Shown here: positions 1 through 5,407 of the stretch, piece after piece
How positions within the stretch are numbered: position 1 is the first letter of the stretch
How the letters are laid out: the number at the start of each line of letters is the position of its first letter
NCBI GenBank assembly: GCA_030453285.1
Contig: JAKDKP010000136.1
Location: forward strand, 1 to 6,404
From: Propionibacteriales bacterium
Lineage (GTDB): Bacteria; Actinomycetota; Actinomycetes; Propionibacteriales; Propionibacteriaceae
DNA: 6,404 nucleotides
Reading direction: 5' to 3'
Notes under the pieces: generated by a model
The model's input: only the letters and a program-made list of their open reading frames with translations
Databases searched by the model: none
What the model was told of the DNA's origin: nothing
Program-made: the position numbers and the translations under genes

Positions 1-126
1 GGTGGTCAAGGACGAGGCCCGCCAGCCCCAAGGCGAGTTTCCGCTTCGGGAGATCTTCGCCCGCTGCGGCGCGGCCTTCGACGTGTCCTGCCGCCAGAGG
101 CGCCCGCACCCGGAGCACCGGTGGCC
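1..126 (-). pseudogene. ISL3-family transposase remnant (truncated, frameshifted)
   Basis: Reading the minus strand from 126, one frame gives GHRCSGCGRLWRQDTSKAAP followed by QRAKISRS. This matches, from memory, the segment of ISL3-family transposases after the N-terminal zinc ribbon (CxxCG, then WRQDT, then RAKxSR). Near 41-48 the similarity moves to another frame, which reads KLALGLAGLVLDH to the window edge; in intact members this stretch continues RAKISR and leads to a helix with 'DHLTVARIA'. One lost base around 41-48 would explain the shift. Upstream, the frame meets a TGA at 136-138 and nothing resembles the missing N-terminus, so the gene is broken at its 5' side too. The 3' part lies outside the window. 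GC is about 67-80%, much higher than the adjoining sequence to the right. No terminal inverted repeat is visible. The family is recognised from a short stretch only; that it is non-functional is well supported. Confidence 0.68.
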
Positions 127-146
127 ACTAAGACATCAATACAAGT

Positions 147-1052
147 TCACCTCTGCCGAGGCGGGTCGACATTTACTGTCTGAAGTTCACCAACATCCAA
201 GTCCAAGGAATCCTGCGTTGCCAAGGAGAGTGACCCTGAATCCCCCGCGGCTGACCAAGTGACAGTCCATGTGCCCACGGCAACGATTCGTTCATCGCCA
301 CGATTCTCGAACTCTAGCCCACAATCAGGAGAGGGCCTACCGATGTTGGATGGAATTCGACGATACGGAGTACCCGACCCTTGACATTTAATAGTCTGCC
401 CGGAAGACGTCTGAAACTCCAATCCTGTGAGTCTTGCCTTCAGATCAAGAGTTATTCCCGCGAAAGACTCCGATACCGGTGCTACACCGGAAGCACCATC
501 GCTCCATAACCAGTACGGATGGCCAACGAAGACTTTGTTCCATTCGTTCCACTCTGGGTCTGGCCCGATCTTGACTTGGGGAGAGGGTAGATTCAATCTA
601 GCACTGACGATACGAGCTGCAGTTGCCGGAGGCATTAATTGCACTCCCCGAATAAAGCCTGAGTTCGCGACTTCTGGTGGCACAGCTGGCTCATTGGGAG
701 GATTACCGCACGAAAGCATCCGCAAAGCGGCGTCAGTCAGTCTTGGATTAGCCAGCCCGGCTTGGCACTCGTCATACTCATCCAATGTTGCTTCGTACTC
801 ACGAACAGCAGTCTGGTATTCCTTGACAATCTCTTCAAGCGTCCTCCTTGGCTTCTCCTTTGGCACAGAAGGGCTGACAGGCGTACCACAGGACGTCCCT
901 TGCGAAACAACCGACCCCGCCCCACCAAACGCCGACCCACCACATGCGACGGAAGGCGCCCCTAACCAGCCAATCTCCAGACAGAAGGTCGTCAGAATAA
1001 CCGCCACAAGGCCCAGTGCAATACGTCTTCTCCTCATGAGCTGAGTCAGCAC
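147..1052 (-). CDS. Secreted protein of unknown function with PKD-like C-terminal domain
   Basis: Encodes 301 residues from GTG at 1052. The N-terminus has four arginines (7-10), a hydrophobic stretch 11-30 and an SVA-C site near 36-37, so it is probably exported by Sec; the site is a poor lipobox. Residues about 70-100 are charged and helical (TLEEIVKEYQTAVREYEATL). The C-terminal half has VGHPYWLW (176-183), a beta-rich stretch from about 199 with GTPY (227-230), Cys223 and Cys244 placed for a disulfide, and the repeated GTWTVTW strand pattern (260-266). This resembles exported actinobacterial proteins with a PKD-like fold carrying 'VGxPxWLW' and 'CxGxGTxY' motifs; that is recall, not a search. 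The GTG overlaps the upstream stop by 7 nt (GTGCTGA) and has a weak AGAAG 9 nt before it. ATG at 1037 is the alternative start, with no clear ribosome site. Much of the gene is near 45-53% GC. Function unknown. Confidence 0.75.
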   Translation of the reverse strand: MLTQLMRRRRIALGLVAVILTTFCLEIGWLGAPSVACGGSAFGGAGSVVSQGTSCGTPVSPSVPKEKPRRTLEEIVKEYQTAVREYEATLDEYDECQAGLANPRLTDAALRMLSCGNPPNEPAVPPEVANSGFIRGVQLMPPATAARIVSARLNLPSPQVKIGPDPEWNEWNKVFVGHPYWLWSDGASGVAPVSESFAGITLDLKARLTGLEFQTSSGQTIKCQGSGTPYRRIPSNIGRPSPDCGLEFENRGDERIVAVGTWTVTWSAAGDSGSLSLATQDSLDLDVGELQTVNVDPPRQR

Positions 1053-1723
1053 GATTTTACGCTTCTTTCTAGATGCTTAGTTATTTTCCAAGTTCCACCA
1101 ATTTTTTCAAGTCTCGCAGTTGTTACCACCACGGAACCTTTGGACTTGTAACTTCCATCTTTTGCTCGAAGAATGCGCAATCCGCGACCATCAACGCACG
1201 AATCAATCACGACTATGCCTTTCGGCCACTCAGGAGAATCCTTGGAAGGTACGGTCTTTCCAAACTTTAAAGTCCCAGTGAAACGGTATCCTTCCGCCTT
1301 GACGTTCTTAATGCTATTAAGCATTGCCGCCTGTACTTCATCGTTCGCAATTCGCTTAAGATTCTCAGGGAGCCGATTACCTCCACCTTTCCTCCACTCG
1401 TCCACCAAGAGGGTGTAGTAGGTGCGATAGGTCGACTCTGCGTCGGCGTAGGCCTTGTCGCGGGCAGCTTCCTTGTCGGCGAGGTCCTTCGTGCAATCCG
1501 GACCGGACGCAGTGGTGCACTGGTAGGTGGGGCTCGGGGAGGGCGTCGGCGACTCGCTGCTGGGACGGGTGGCGGCAGTCGGCGGCGGCAGCGGCGGGTT
1601 GGCAGGCGTCTGCTTCTTGGGCCCGAACGCCAAGACCGCGAAGGTGGCGATCACCGCCAACGCGACGACCGCACAGATGCTCACGACGACCTTGTTCGTA
1701 CGGTCCCAGTCATTCCAGCCCAT
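1046..1723 (-). CDS. Membrane-anchored extracytoplasmic protein, possible NTF2-like domain
   Basis: Encodes 225 residues. I chose ATG 1723 over the in-frame GTG at 1750 because GAAGGAG lies 8 nt before it. Layout: short cytoplasmic tail (MGWNDWDRTNK), one membrane helix about 11-34, a Pro/Ser/Thr linker about 38-67, Cys69 and Cys77, then a domain from about 80 to the end. That domain starts with Ala/Tyr-rich helices (AYADAESTYRTYYTLL) and ends in strands: VVIDSCVDGRGLRI at 171-184, a Lys/Gly stretch, VVVTTARLEKIGGTWKITKH, and a terminal Cys225 that could pair with Cys176. The CxD strand followed by a 'G.WKI' strand resembles NTF2-like/Mce-associated extracytoplasmic domains of actinobacteria; this is inference. 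GC falls from about 70% in the first 100 codons to 40-50% afterwards, so the gene may be a recombinant. It is translationally coupled to the secreted protein downstream, suggesting the two act together at the cell surface. Function unknown. Confidence 0.8.
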   Translation of the reverse strand: MGWNDWDRTNKVVVSICAVVALAVIATFAVLAFGPKKQTPANPPLPPPTAATRPSSESPTPSPSPTYQCTTASGPDCTKDLADKEAARDKAYADAESTYRTYYTLLVDEWRKGGGNRLPENLKRIANDEVQAAMLNSIKNVKAEGYRFTGTLKFGKTVPSKDSPEWPKGIVVIDSCVDGRGLRILRAKDGSYKSKGSVVVTTARLEKIGGTWKITKHLERSVKSC

Positions 1724-1731
1724 GGGGGAAA

Positions 1732-1738
1732 CTCCTTC
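1732..1738 (-). promoter_or_regulatory. Ribosome binding site fixing the start at 1723
   Basis: GAAGGAG on the minus strand, 8 nt before ATG 1723. It lies inside the longer reading frame that begins at GTG 1750, which shows the longer frame is not the translated start. Confidence 0.8.
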
Positions 1739-1758
1739 GGCAGGCAGCACAACAGGCC

Positions 1759-1791
1759 ACAGTATGCCCGAATCACGTGGTCAGAGGTGAA
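1759..1791 (-). promoter_or_regulatory. Candidate promoter for the two-gene secreted-protein operon
   Basis: On the minus strand TTCACC (1791-1786) and CATACT (1766-1761) are separated by 19 nt and match the sigma-70 type -35 and -10 boxes at 4 of 6 positions each. An overlapping TACTGT (1764-1759) fits the TAnnnT form of actinobacterial -10 boxes. The -10 is about 36-41 nt before the start codon, a reasonable leader. The match is weak in a GC-rich background and the spacer is long. Confidence 0.3.
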
Positions 1792-1800
1792 CCGTTCACC
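1786..1800. promoter_or_regulatory. Perfect inverted repeat GGTGAAC-C-GTTCACC, candidate operator
   Basis: Two 7-bp arms are perfect reverse complements around a single central base. The palindrome sits 63 nt upstream of the start at 1723 and covers the candidate -35 box, the position expected for a repressor dimer site. No regulator gene is in the window, and the short loop rules out a terminator hairpin. That it is an operator is inferred from symmetry and position only. Confidence 0.35.
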
Positions 1801-1806
1801 AAGCCC

Positions 1807-1815
1807 TGTGGACAA
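1807..1815 (-). other. DnaA-box-like 9-mer TTGTCCACA
   Basis: The minus strand reads TTGTCCACA, identical to the preferred DnaA box of high-GC actinobacteria such as Streptomyces. A looser relative, CTCTCCACA, lies at 1932-1940 on the plus strand. No dnaA, dnaN or cluster of boxes is present, so this is not an origin on present evidence; one site may be chance or a DnaA titration or regulatory site. Confidence 0.25.
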
Positions 1816-1845
1816 CCCACCCCTGCAGTGACGCACACGCGTCCT

Positions 1846-1875
1846 CGCTGACCGGCACCCCGCTGACCGGCACGC
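1846..1875. repeat. 15-bp tandem duplication, two copies
   Basis: The unit CGCTGACCGGCACCC at 1846-1860 is followed directly by CGCTGACCGGCACGC at 1861-1875; 14 of 15 bases agree. It lies in the non-coding gap between the dehydrogenase and the membrane-anchored protein. It may be a slippage duplication or a tandem protein-binding site. Confidence 0.7.
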
Positions 1876-1892
1876 CGGCGACCACACTCCAT

Positions 1893-1914
1893 GACGCCAT
1901 CGGCGGGGGGCGTC
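1893..1914 (-). terminator. Possible stem-loop terminator after the dehydrogenase
   Basis: GACGCC at 1893-1898 and GGCGTC at 1909-1914 can form a 6-bp GC-only stem with a 10-nt loop, about 40 nt after the dehydrogenase stop. There is no U-tract, as is often true of actinobacterial terminators. The position at the end of a five-gene unit is suitable, but a stem this short can arise by chance. Confidence 0.25.
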
Positions 1915-1953
1915 GCACCGGGACCGGCGATCTCTCCACACCAGGTCAACAGG

Positions 1954-2958
1954 TCACTGGATCGAGATGATGACCTTGCCAGCACCCAGCTCGCGATCCC
2001 GCGAGGCCCGTACGGCCCGTTCGGTGTCTGCCAGGGCAAATGGGTCACTCAGCAACATGCTGACGTCGATGGCGCCAGAAGCAATGTCAGCAATCGCTTG
2101 GGCGAACGCGGGCTGACCGGGCTCCCCCTGCGCATCCCGGACCCACTGCACTGTCACGGCTCGCGCAAACGCAGATCGTACGGGGAACGGTGCCATACCG
2201 AGACGTTGCGGATACCCGAACGCCAGGACTGTTCCGTCCACGCGTACCGCCTCAATGGCCTGTGCGCGGCACTCGTCGCTCCCTGCCGCCTCGATCACGA
2301 CATCGACACCCAGTCCGTCGGTCAGGTCCTTGCAGACGGAGACCACATCCGCATCAGGGGCCTGTACGACGTGCGCTGCTCCAACGGCCTTTGCCGCAGC
2401 ACATCGTGCGGGATTCAGATCTGCCGCGATCACCTGCTCGACCCCGGCCCGGAGCAATTGCTGGATGAAATACAGTCCAGCCGAGCCGGAGCCGATCACC
2501 AGCGCAGTGCGCGGAGTCTCGGGAAGGATGGTCCACAGACGCCGCAGGGCGTAGATCGTGGTGCCCAGCTGCTGGGCCATCAGCATTTCCAGCGGATTGG
2601 TGTCGACGGGCAGCACGACGACCTGATTGGCGGGGATGGCCTGGAACTCCGCAAAACACCCACCGTTGGCGGCTCGCGGCACCGTGAGCACCTGCGACCC
2701 CACCGGCGGACCGGTCTCGATTGTCCTGATCACTGTCCCGACGCCCTCATGTCCGGGATAGCCCGGCACTCCCAAGCGTGCGGGCTGGTGGAAGCCGTCG
2801 TGGACGACATGGACATCGGAACCGCACACCGAGGCGTGGGTCATCTCGATCAGAATCTCGCCGGCCTGCGGTTCGGGGATCGGGAAGTCGCTGATCTCGA
2901 TTCGGCCCGGCTCCGGCATGAAGGCGGCACGCATCGTCGGACGTTGGTCGACCTTCAC
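1954..2958 (-). CDS. Zinc-type medium-chain alcohol/polyol dehydrogenase
   Basis: A 334-residue member of the medium-chain dehydrogenase/reductase superfamily, nearest in pattern to the threonine/sorbitol dehydrogenase-like group; it should oxidise an alcohol to a carbonyl with a nicotinamide cofactor in the cytoplasm. An N-terminal GroES-like half carries the catalytic-zinc motifs ASVCGSDVH (Cys45) and GYPGHEGVG (His70-Glu71). The Rossmann half has GSGSAG (156-161), and Asp180 at the end of the second strand favours NAD over NADP. The four-Cys structural-zinc loop is missing: VLTVPRAANGGCFAEF passes straight through. At the usual third zinc-ligand site the sequence is AQQLGTT, with Gln rather than Cys or Glu. 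The GTG start at 2958 is chosen because GAAGGGTGG precedes it; ATG 2934 lacks a ribosome site. It begins 31 nt after the universal stress gene and is probably the last gene of the transporter operon, so it may process the imported substrate. Substrate unknown. Confidence 0.88.
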   Translation of the reverse strand: MKVDQRPTMRAAFMPEPGRIEISDFPIPEPQAGEILIEMTHASVCGSDVHVVHDGFHQPARLGVPGYPGHEGVGTVIRTIETGPPVGSQVLTVPRAANGGCFAEFQAIPANQVVVLPVDTNPLEMLMAQQLGTTIYALRRLWTILPETPRTALVIGSGSAGLYFIQQLLRAGVEQVIAADLNPARCAAAKAVGAAHVVQAPDADVVSVCKDLTDGLGVDVVIEAAGSDECRAQAIEAVRVDGTVLAFGYPQRLGMAPFPVRSAFARAVTVQWVRDAQGEPGQPAFAQAIADIASGAIDVSMLLSDPFALADTERAVRASRDRELGAGKVIISIQ

Positions 2959-2989
2959 CGTGCAGCCACCCTTCGGTCGTGTGTGCCGG

Positions 2990-3376
2990 TCACGGCTTGA
3001 CGGTCAGGATCGGTACCGTGATGCTGAGCAGCAGCCGTTGAGCCGTGCTACCCATGATCAACTTCCCGACCGGAGATCGTCGACGCAGGCCGATCACGAG
3101 GACCGAGACGTCCTCCTTGGCGATGGTCGCCTCGATGTTCGACACGATGTCGGAATCCAACTCCCGTCGCAGGTCCAGCTCGACCGACGCCGCCGCAGCC
3201 TTCTCGCGTACGGAGTCGAGCTCGGCCTGGGAGGCCGTGTCGCCGTCGACGGCCGAACCCGGTCGTCCGACATTGAGCACGATGAGGGCCTGTCCGCGTT
3301 GCTGAGCCTGCTCGATCGCAGCCTCGACCACGTGCATTCCATGTCCGCCACGGAGGGCGGCGAGTACCTTGGGCAT
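2990..3376 (-). CDS. Universal stress protein (UspA family), single domain
   Basis: 128 residues, the normal size of a one-domain Usp protein. The start ATG at 3376 is set by AGAAGG at 3386-3391, inside the end of tctA; the open frame extends far upstream but only as a shadow of tctA. The alpha/beta fold pattern is clear: MPKVLAAL strand, helix HVVEAAIEQAQ, strand ALIVLNV, a charged helix, VSVLVIGLRRRSPVGKLIMG and the final strand VPILTVKP. The nucleotide-loop motif G-x2-G-x9-G-S/T appears as G96-LR-R99-x9-G109-S110, with Arg for the second Gly. The Asp that usually follows the first strand is absent (ALRGGHG). ATP binding is thus uncertain. It sits 5 nt after tctA, so it is surely co-expressed with the transporter; a regulatory or protective partner role for the uptake system is inference. 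Confidence 0.88.
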   Translation of the reverse strand: MPKVLAALRGGHGMHVVEAAIEQAQQRGQALIVLNVGRPGSAVDGDTASQAELDSVREKAAAASVELDLRRELDSDIVSNIEATIAKEDVSVLVIGLRRRSPVGKLIMGSTAQRLLLSITVPILTVKP

Positions 3377-3381
3377 GAAGA

Positions 3382-4884
3382 TCAACCTTCTTTCTTGGTG
3401 GATGACAGCGACCGGCGAATCCACGCGAAGATCAGTGGACCGACGATCACCAGGACCAACAGGGCAAACAAGGTGCCGCTGATGGGTCGAGTGACGAAGC
3501 CGGCCACGTTGCCGTCGAACAAGCGCAATGACTGTCGAAGCGTGTCCTCGAGAATCTTGCCGAGCACGAACGCCAGGATCAGCGGGCCCGGCTCGAAGCC
3601 GAGCTTCTTCATCAGGTAGCCCAGGACGCCGGCGATGATGACCAACAAGATGTCGAAGGTCGAGTTCGCCACCGAGTAGACGCCCAACAGGGTGATCAGG
3701 ACGGTGATCGGCGCCAGGATCGTGGCGCGGATCCGCAGCACCCGTACGAACAGCCCCACCAACGGGATGGCCAGGATGATCAACAGGATGTTCCCGATGT
3801 ACATCGAGTTCACCACGCCCCAGAAGAGCTCCGGGTTCGTCTCCATCATGGTGGGTCCCGGCTTCACACCGATGATCAACAAGGCACCCAGCATGACGGC
3901 CATGGCCGCATTGGCCGGGATGCCCAAGGTGAGCATGGGGATGAAGGATGAGGTGGCGGCGGCGTTGTTCGCCGCTTCCGGCGCGGCCACGCCCTGGATG
4001 GCACCGCGTCCGAATCGGCTCGGATCCTTGGCCACCTTCTTCTCGGTAGCGTAGGAGGCCAACGAGGCCAAGGTGGCGCCGCCGCCGGGGAGGATGCCGA
4101 GCAGGAAGCCGATCACCGAGCCGCGCCCGATGGCACCGGATGCCTCTCGGACGTCCTTGCGGGAGGGCCACACATTGGACACCGAGATCGGTGACCGCGG
4201 CTTGGTCAGTGACTCCTCCAGGTTGTAGAGGATCTCGCCGACGCCGAAGATGCCCATCGCCAGGACCACGAAGTCGATCCCGTCCGAGACCTCCAAGATG
4301 TCGAAGGTGAAGCGGGTCTGTCCGGTGAAGATGTCACGACCGACCGTTGCCAGGACCAAGCCGATCACTGCGGCGATCAGTGCCTTCAAGCGAGAGCCGT
4401 TGCCCATGGTCGCCACCAGGACGACACCGATGATCGCCAGGATGGTGTATTCGGGAGGCCCGAAGTCCAGGGCGAAACGGGCAATGATGGGAGCCACGAT
4501 GCTCATCAGAATGACCGCACCCGTACCGCCGATGAATGAGGCGATGGCCGAGATGCCCAGGGCGGTGCCGGCACGGCCCTGCCGGGTCATGGCGAACCCG
4601 TCGAAGACGGTCACCACGGTGGAGGCCTCACCGGGTAGTCGGAGTAGCACCGAGGTGATCGTGCCGCCGTACTGGGCGCCGTAGTAGATGCCGGCCAGCA
4701 GGATGATCGCGCTCACCGGGTCCAGACCGTAGATGACCGGGAGGAGGATCGCGATGGTGGCGGTCGGGCCGAGTCCGGGCAGGACGCCGACGAGCATTCC
4801 GACCACCACGCCGAGCAGGCAGTACAGCAGGTTTTGCGGCTCCAGGACGGTGGCCATTCCTTGCAACATGGGACCGAAGTCCAT
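3382..4884 (-). CDS. tctA: TctA, large membrane subunit of tripartite tricarboxylate transporter
   Basis: 500 residues, the usual length for TctA, the channel-forming subunit of the TTT family that moves carboxylates inward using an ion gradient. Many hydrophobic segments, about a dozen, span the protein. Family motifs are intact in both halves: GVLPGLGPTATIAILLP (33-49), then YYGAQYGGTITSVLLRLPGE (67-86) and FDGFAM; and in the second half GFLLGILPGGGATLASLASY (259-278), with GVAAPEAANNAAATSSFIPM (298-317) and LTLGIPANAAMAVMLGALLI (318-337). The tail is short and basic (RRSLSSTKKEG), as expected for a cytoplasmic end. GAAGGGGGA precedes the ATG, 16 nt after the tctB stop. Encoded between tctB and the universal stress gene. 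The sequence shows no sign of damage. The substrate is decided mainly by TctC and cannot be assigned here; citrate, other dicarboxylates or aromatic acids are possible. Confidence 0.96.
   Translation of the reverse strand: MDFGPMLQGMATVLEPQNLLYCLLGVVVGMLVGVLPGLGPTATIAILLPVIYGLDPVSAIILLAGIYYGAQYGGTITSVLLRLPGEASTVVTVFDGFAMTRQGRAGTALGISAIASFIGGTGAVILMSIVAPIIARFALDFGPPEYTILAIIGVVLVATMGNGSRLKALIAAVIGLVLATVGRDIFTGQTRFTFDILEVSDGIDFVVLAMGIFGVGEILYNLEESLTKPRSPISVSNVWPSRKDVREASGAIGRGSVIGFLLGILPGGGATLASLASYATEKKVAKDPSRFGRGAIQGVAAPEAANNAAATSSFIPMLTLGIPANAAMAVMLGALLIIGVKPGPTMMETNPELFWGVVNSMYIGNILLIILAIPLVGLFVRVLRIRATILAPITVLITLLGVYSVANSTFDILLVIIAGVLGYLMKKLGFEPGPLILAFVLGKILEDTLRQSLRLFDGNVAGFVTRPISGTLFALLVLVIVGPLIFAWIRRSLSSTKKEG
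3386..3391 (-). promoter_or_regulatory. Ribosome binding site for the universal stress gene
   Basis: AGAAGG on the minus strand, 9 nt before ATG 3376 and directly before the tctA stop codon (TGA, 3384-3382). It decides the true start against a much longer open frame and implies translation coupled to tctA. Confidence 0.75.
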
Positions 4885-4900
4885 GGAAGTCCCCCTTCTC

Positions 4901-5404
4901 CTAGATCAGCCGGGGTATCGGAACCCCGAGCGCGGTGACGAAGACGAGATAGAAGGCGGCAACGGTGAGCACCGTCCCGATGATGGAGACCCGCCAACTC
5001 TCCCGACCCAACCAACGCAACCAGGAGAAGACGAGCAGGGCTGCCGGGATCTCGAAGCCGATCATCGGTAGCAGGACCCAGAAGGCCACCAGAGTGGCAA
5101 CGCCGATCAGCGGCAGCAGGGTCGACTTCGAGAACTTCTCGGTGTCGGTGAACACATGACCGCGTACGAGCAGGACGACCGACAAGACCATGACCGCGAT
5201 GCCCAGCACCAGTGGCCACATGCCGGGACCCGGCTCGCTGACCTCTCCCAGCCCCAGGCCCACCGATGTCAGGACAACGAAGGCCCCCACGCCGAAGGTC
5301 ACAATGGCTGACAGGCGCGTGTACCACGGGCCGCCGGCGGGAGCTTTGTCCTCCTCCACCAACAGCTCGGCCATGAGCGCCTCTGTCGAGTCGTCAGCAC
5401 TCAT
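4901..5404 (-). CDS. tctB: TctB, small membrane subunit of tripartite tricarboxylate transporter
   Basis: 167 residues. TctB is the poorly conserved small integral membrane partner of TctA. Membrane segments are visible at about 31-52, 62-81, 96-114, 115-132 and 139-157, with the last third forming a hydrophobic pair. Two family signatures are present: EPGPGMWPLVLGIAV (57-71), matching the 'GPGffP' element, and the ending FYLVFVTALGVPIPRLI (151-167). The N-terminal 30 residues are acidic and soluble. The ATG follows the tctC stop by 3 nt, with GGAG 8 nt upstream inside the end of tctC, so translation is tightly coupled. Order C-B-A is the common one for TTT operons. Identification rests on motifs and context together, both of which agree. 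Confidence 0.93.
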   Translation of the reverse strand: MSADDSTEALMAELLVEEDKAPAGGPWYTRLSAIVTFGVGAFVVLTSVGLGLGEVSEPGPGMWPLVLGIAVMVLSVVLLVRGHVFTDTEKFSKSTLLPLIGVATLVAFWVLLPMIGFEIPAALLVFSWLRWLGRESWRVSIIGTVLTVAAFYLVFVTALGVPIPRLI

Positions 5405-5407
5405 TGC

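Noticed and set aside
36..50. Programmed frameshift in the transposase
   Set aside because: ISL3 transposases are made from one frame, and the upstream end is also broken, so decay explains it better.
2..262. 86-residue plus-strand open frame at the left edge
   Set aside because: Antisense to the transposase remnant and crosses the composition boundary into the end of the secreted-protein gene; no protein-like features.
427..1044. 205-residue plus-strand open frame
   Set aside because: Antisense to the secreted protein, which has a signal peptide, structured motifs and coupling to its upstream partner; the plus-strand product shows no recognisable pattern.
1807..1940. Possible replication origin from two DnaA-like boxes
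   Set aside because: Only one exact box and one degenerate one, no AT-rich unwinding stretch, no replication genes nearby.
1891..3000. 369-residue plus-strand open frame
   Set aside because: Lies wholly antisense to the dehydrogenase, which has clear family motifs; the translation is rich in Arg, His, Asp and Gly, as in GC-driven shadow frames.
3377..4171. N-terminal extension of the Usp frame to 393 residues
   Set aside because: The extension overlaps tctA in another frame and is low-complexity Arg/Gly/His-rich; the Usp fold begins exactly at ATG 3376 with a good ribosome site.
4713..5327. 204-residue minus-strand open frame over tctB and tctA starts
   Set aside because: Alternative frame of two genes with strong motifs; composition is Arg/Gly/His-rich.
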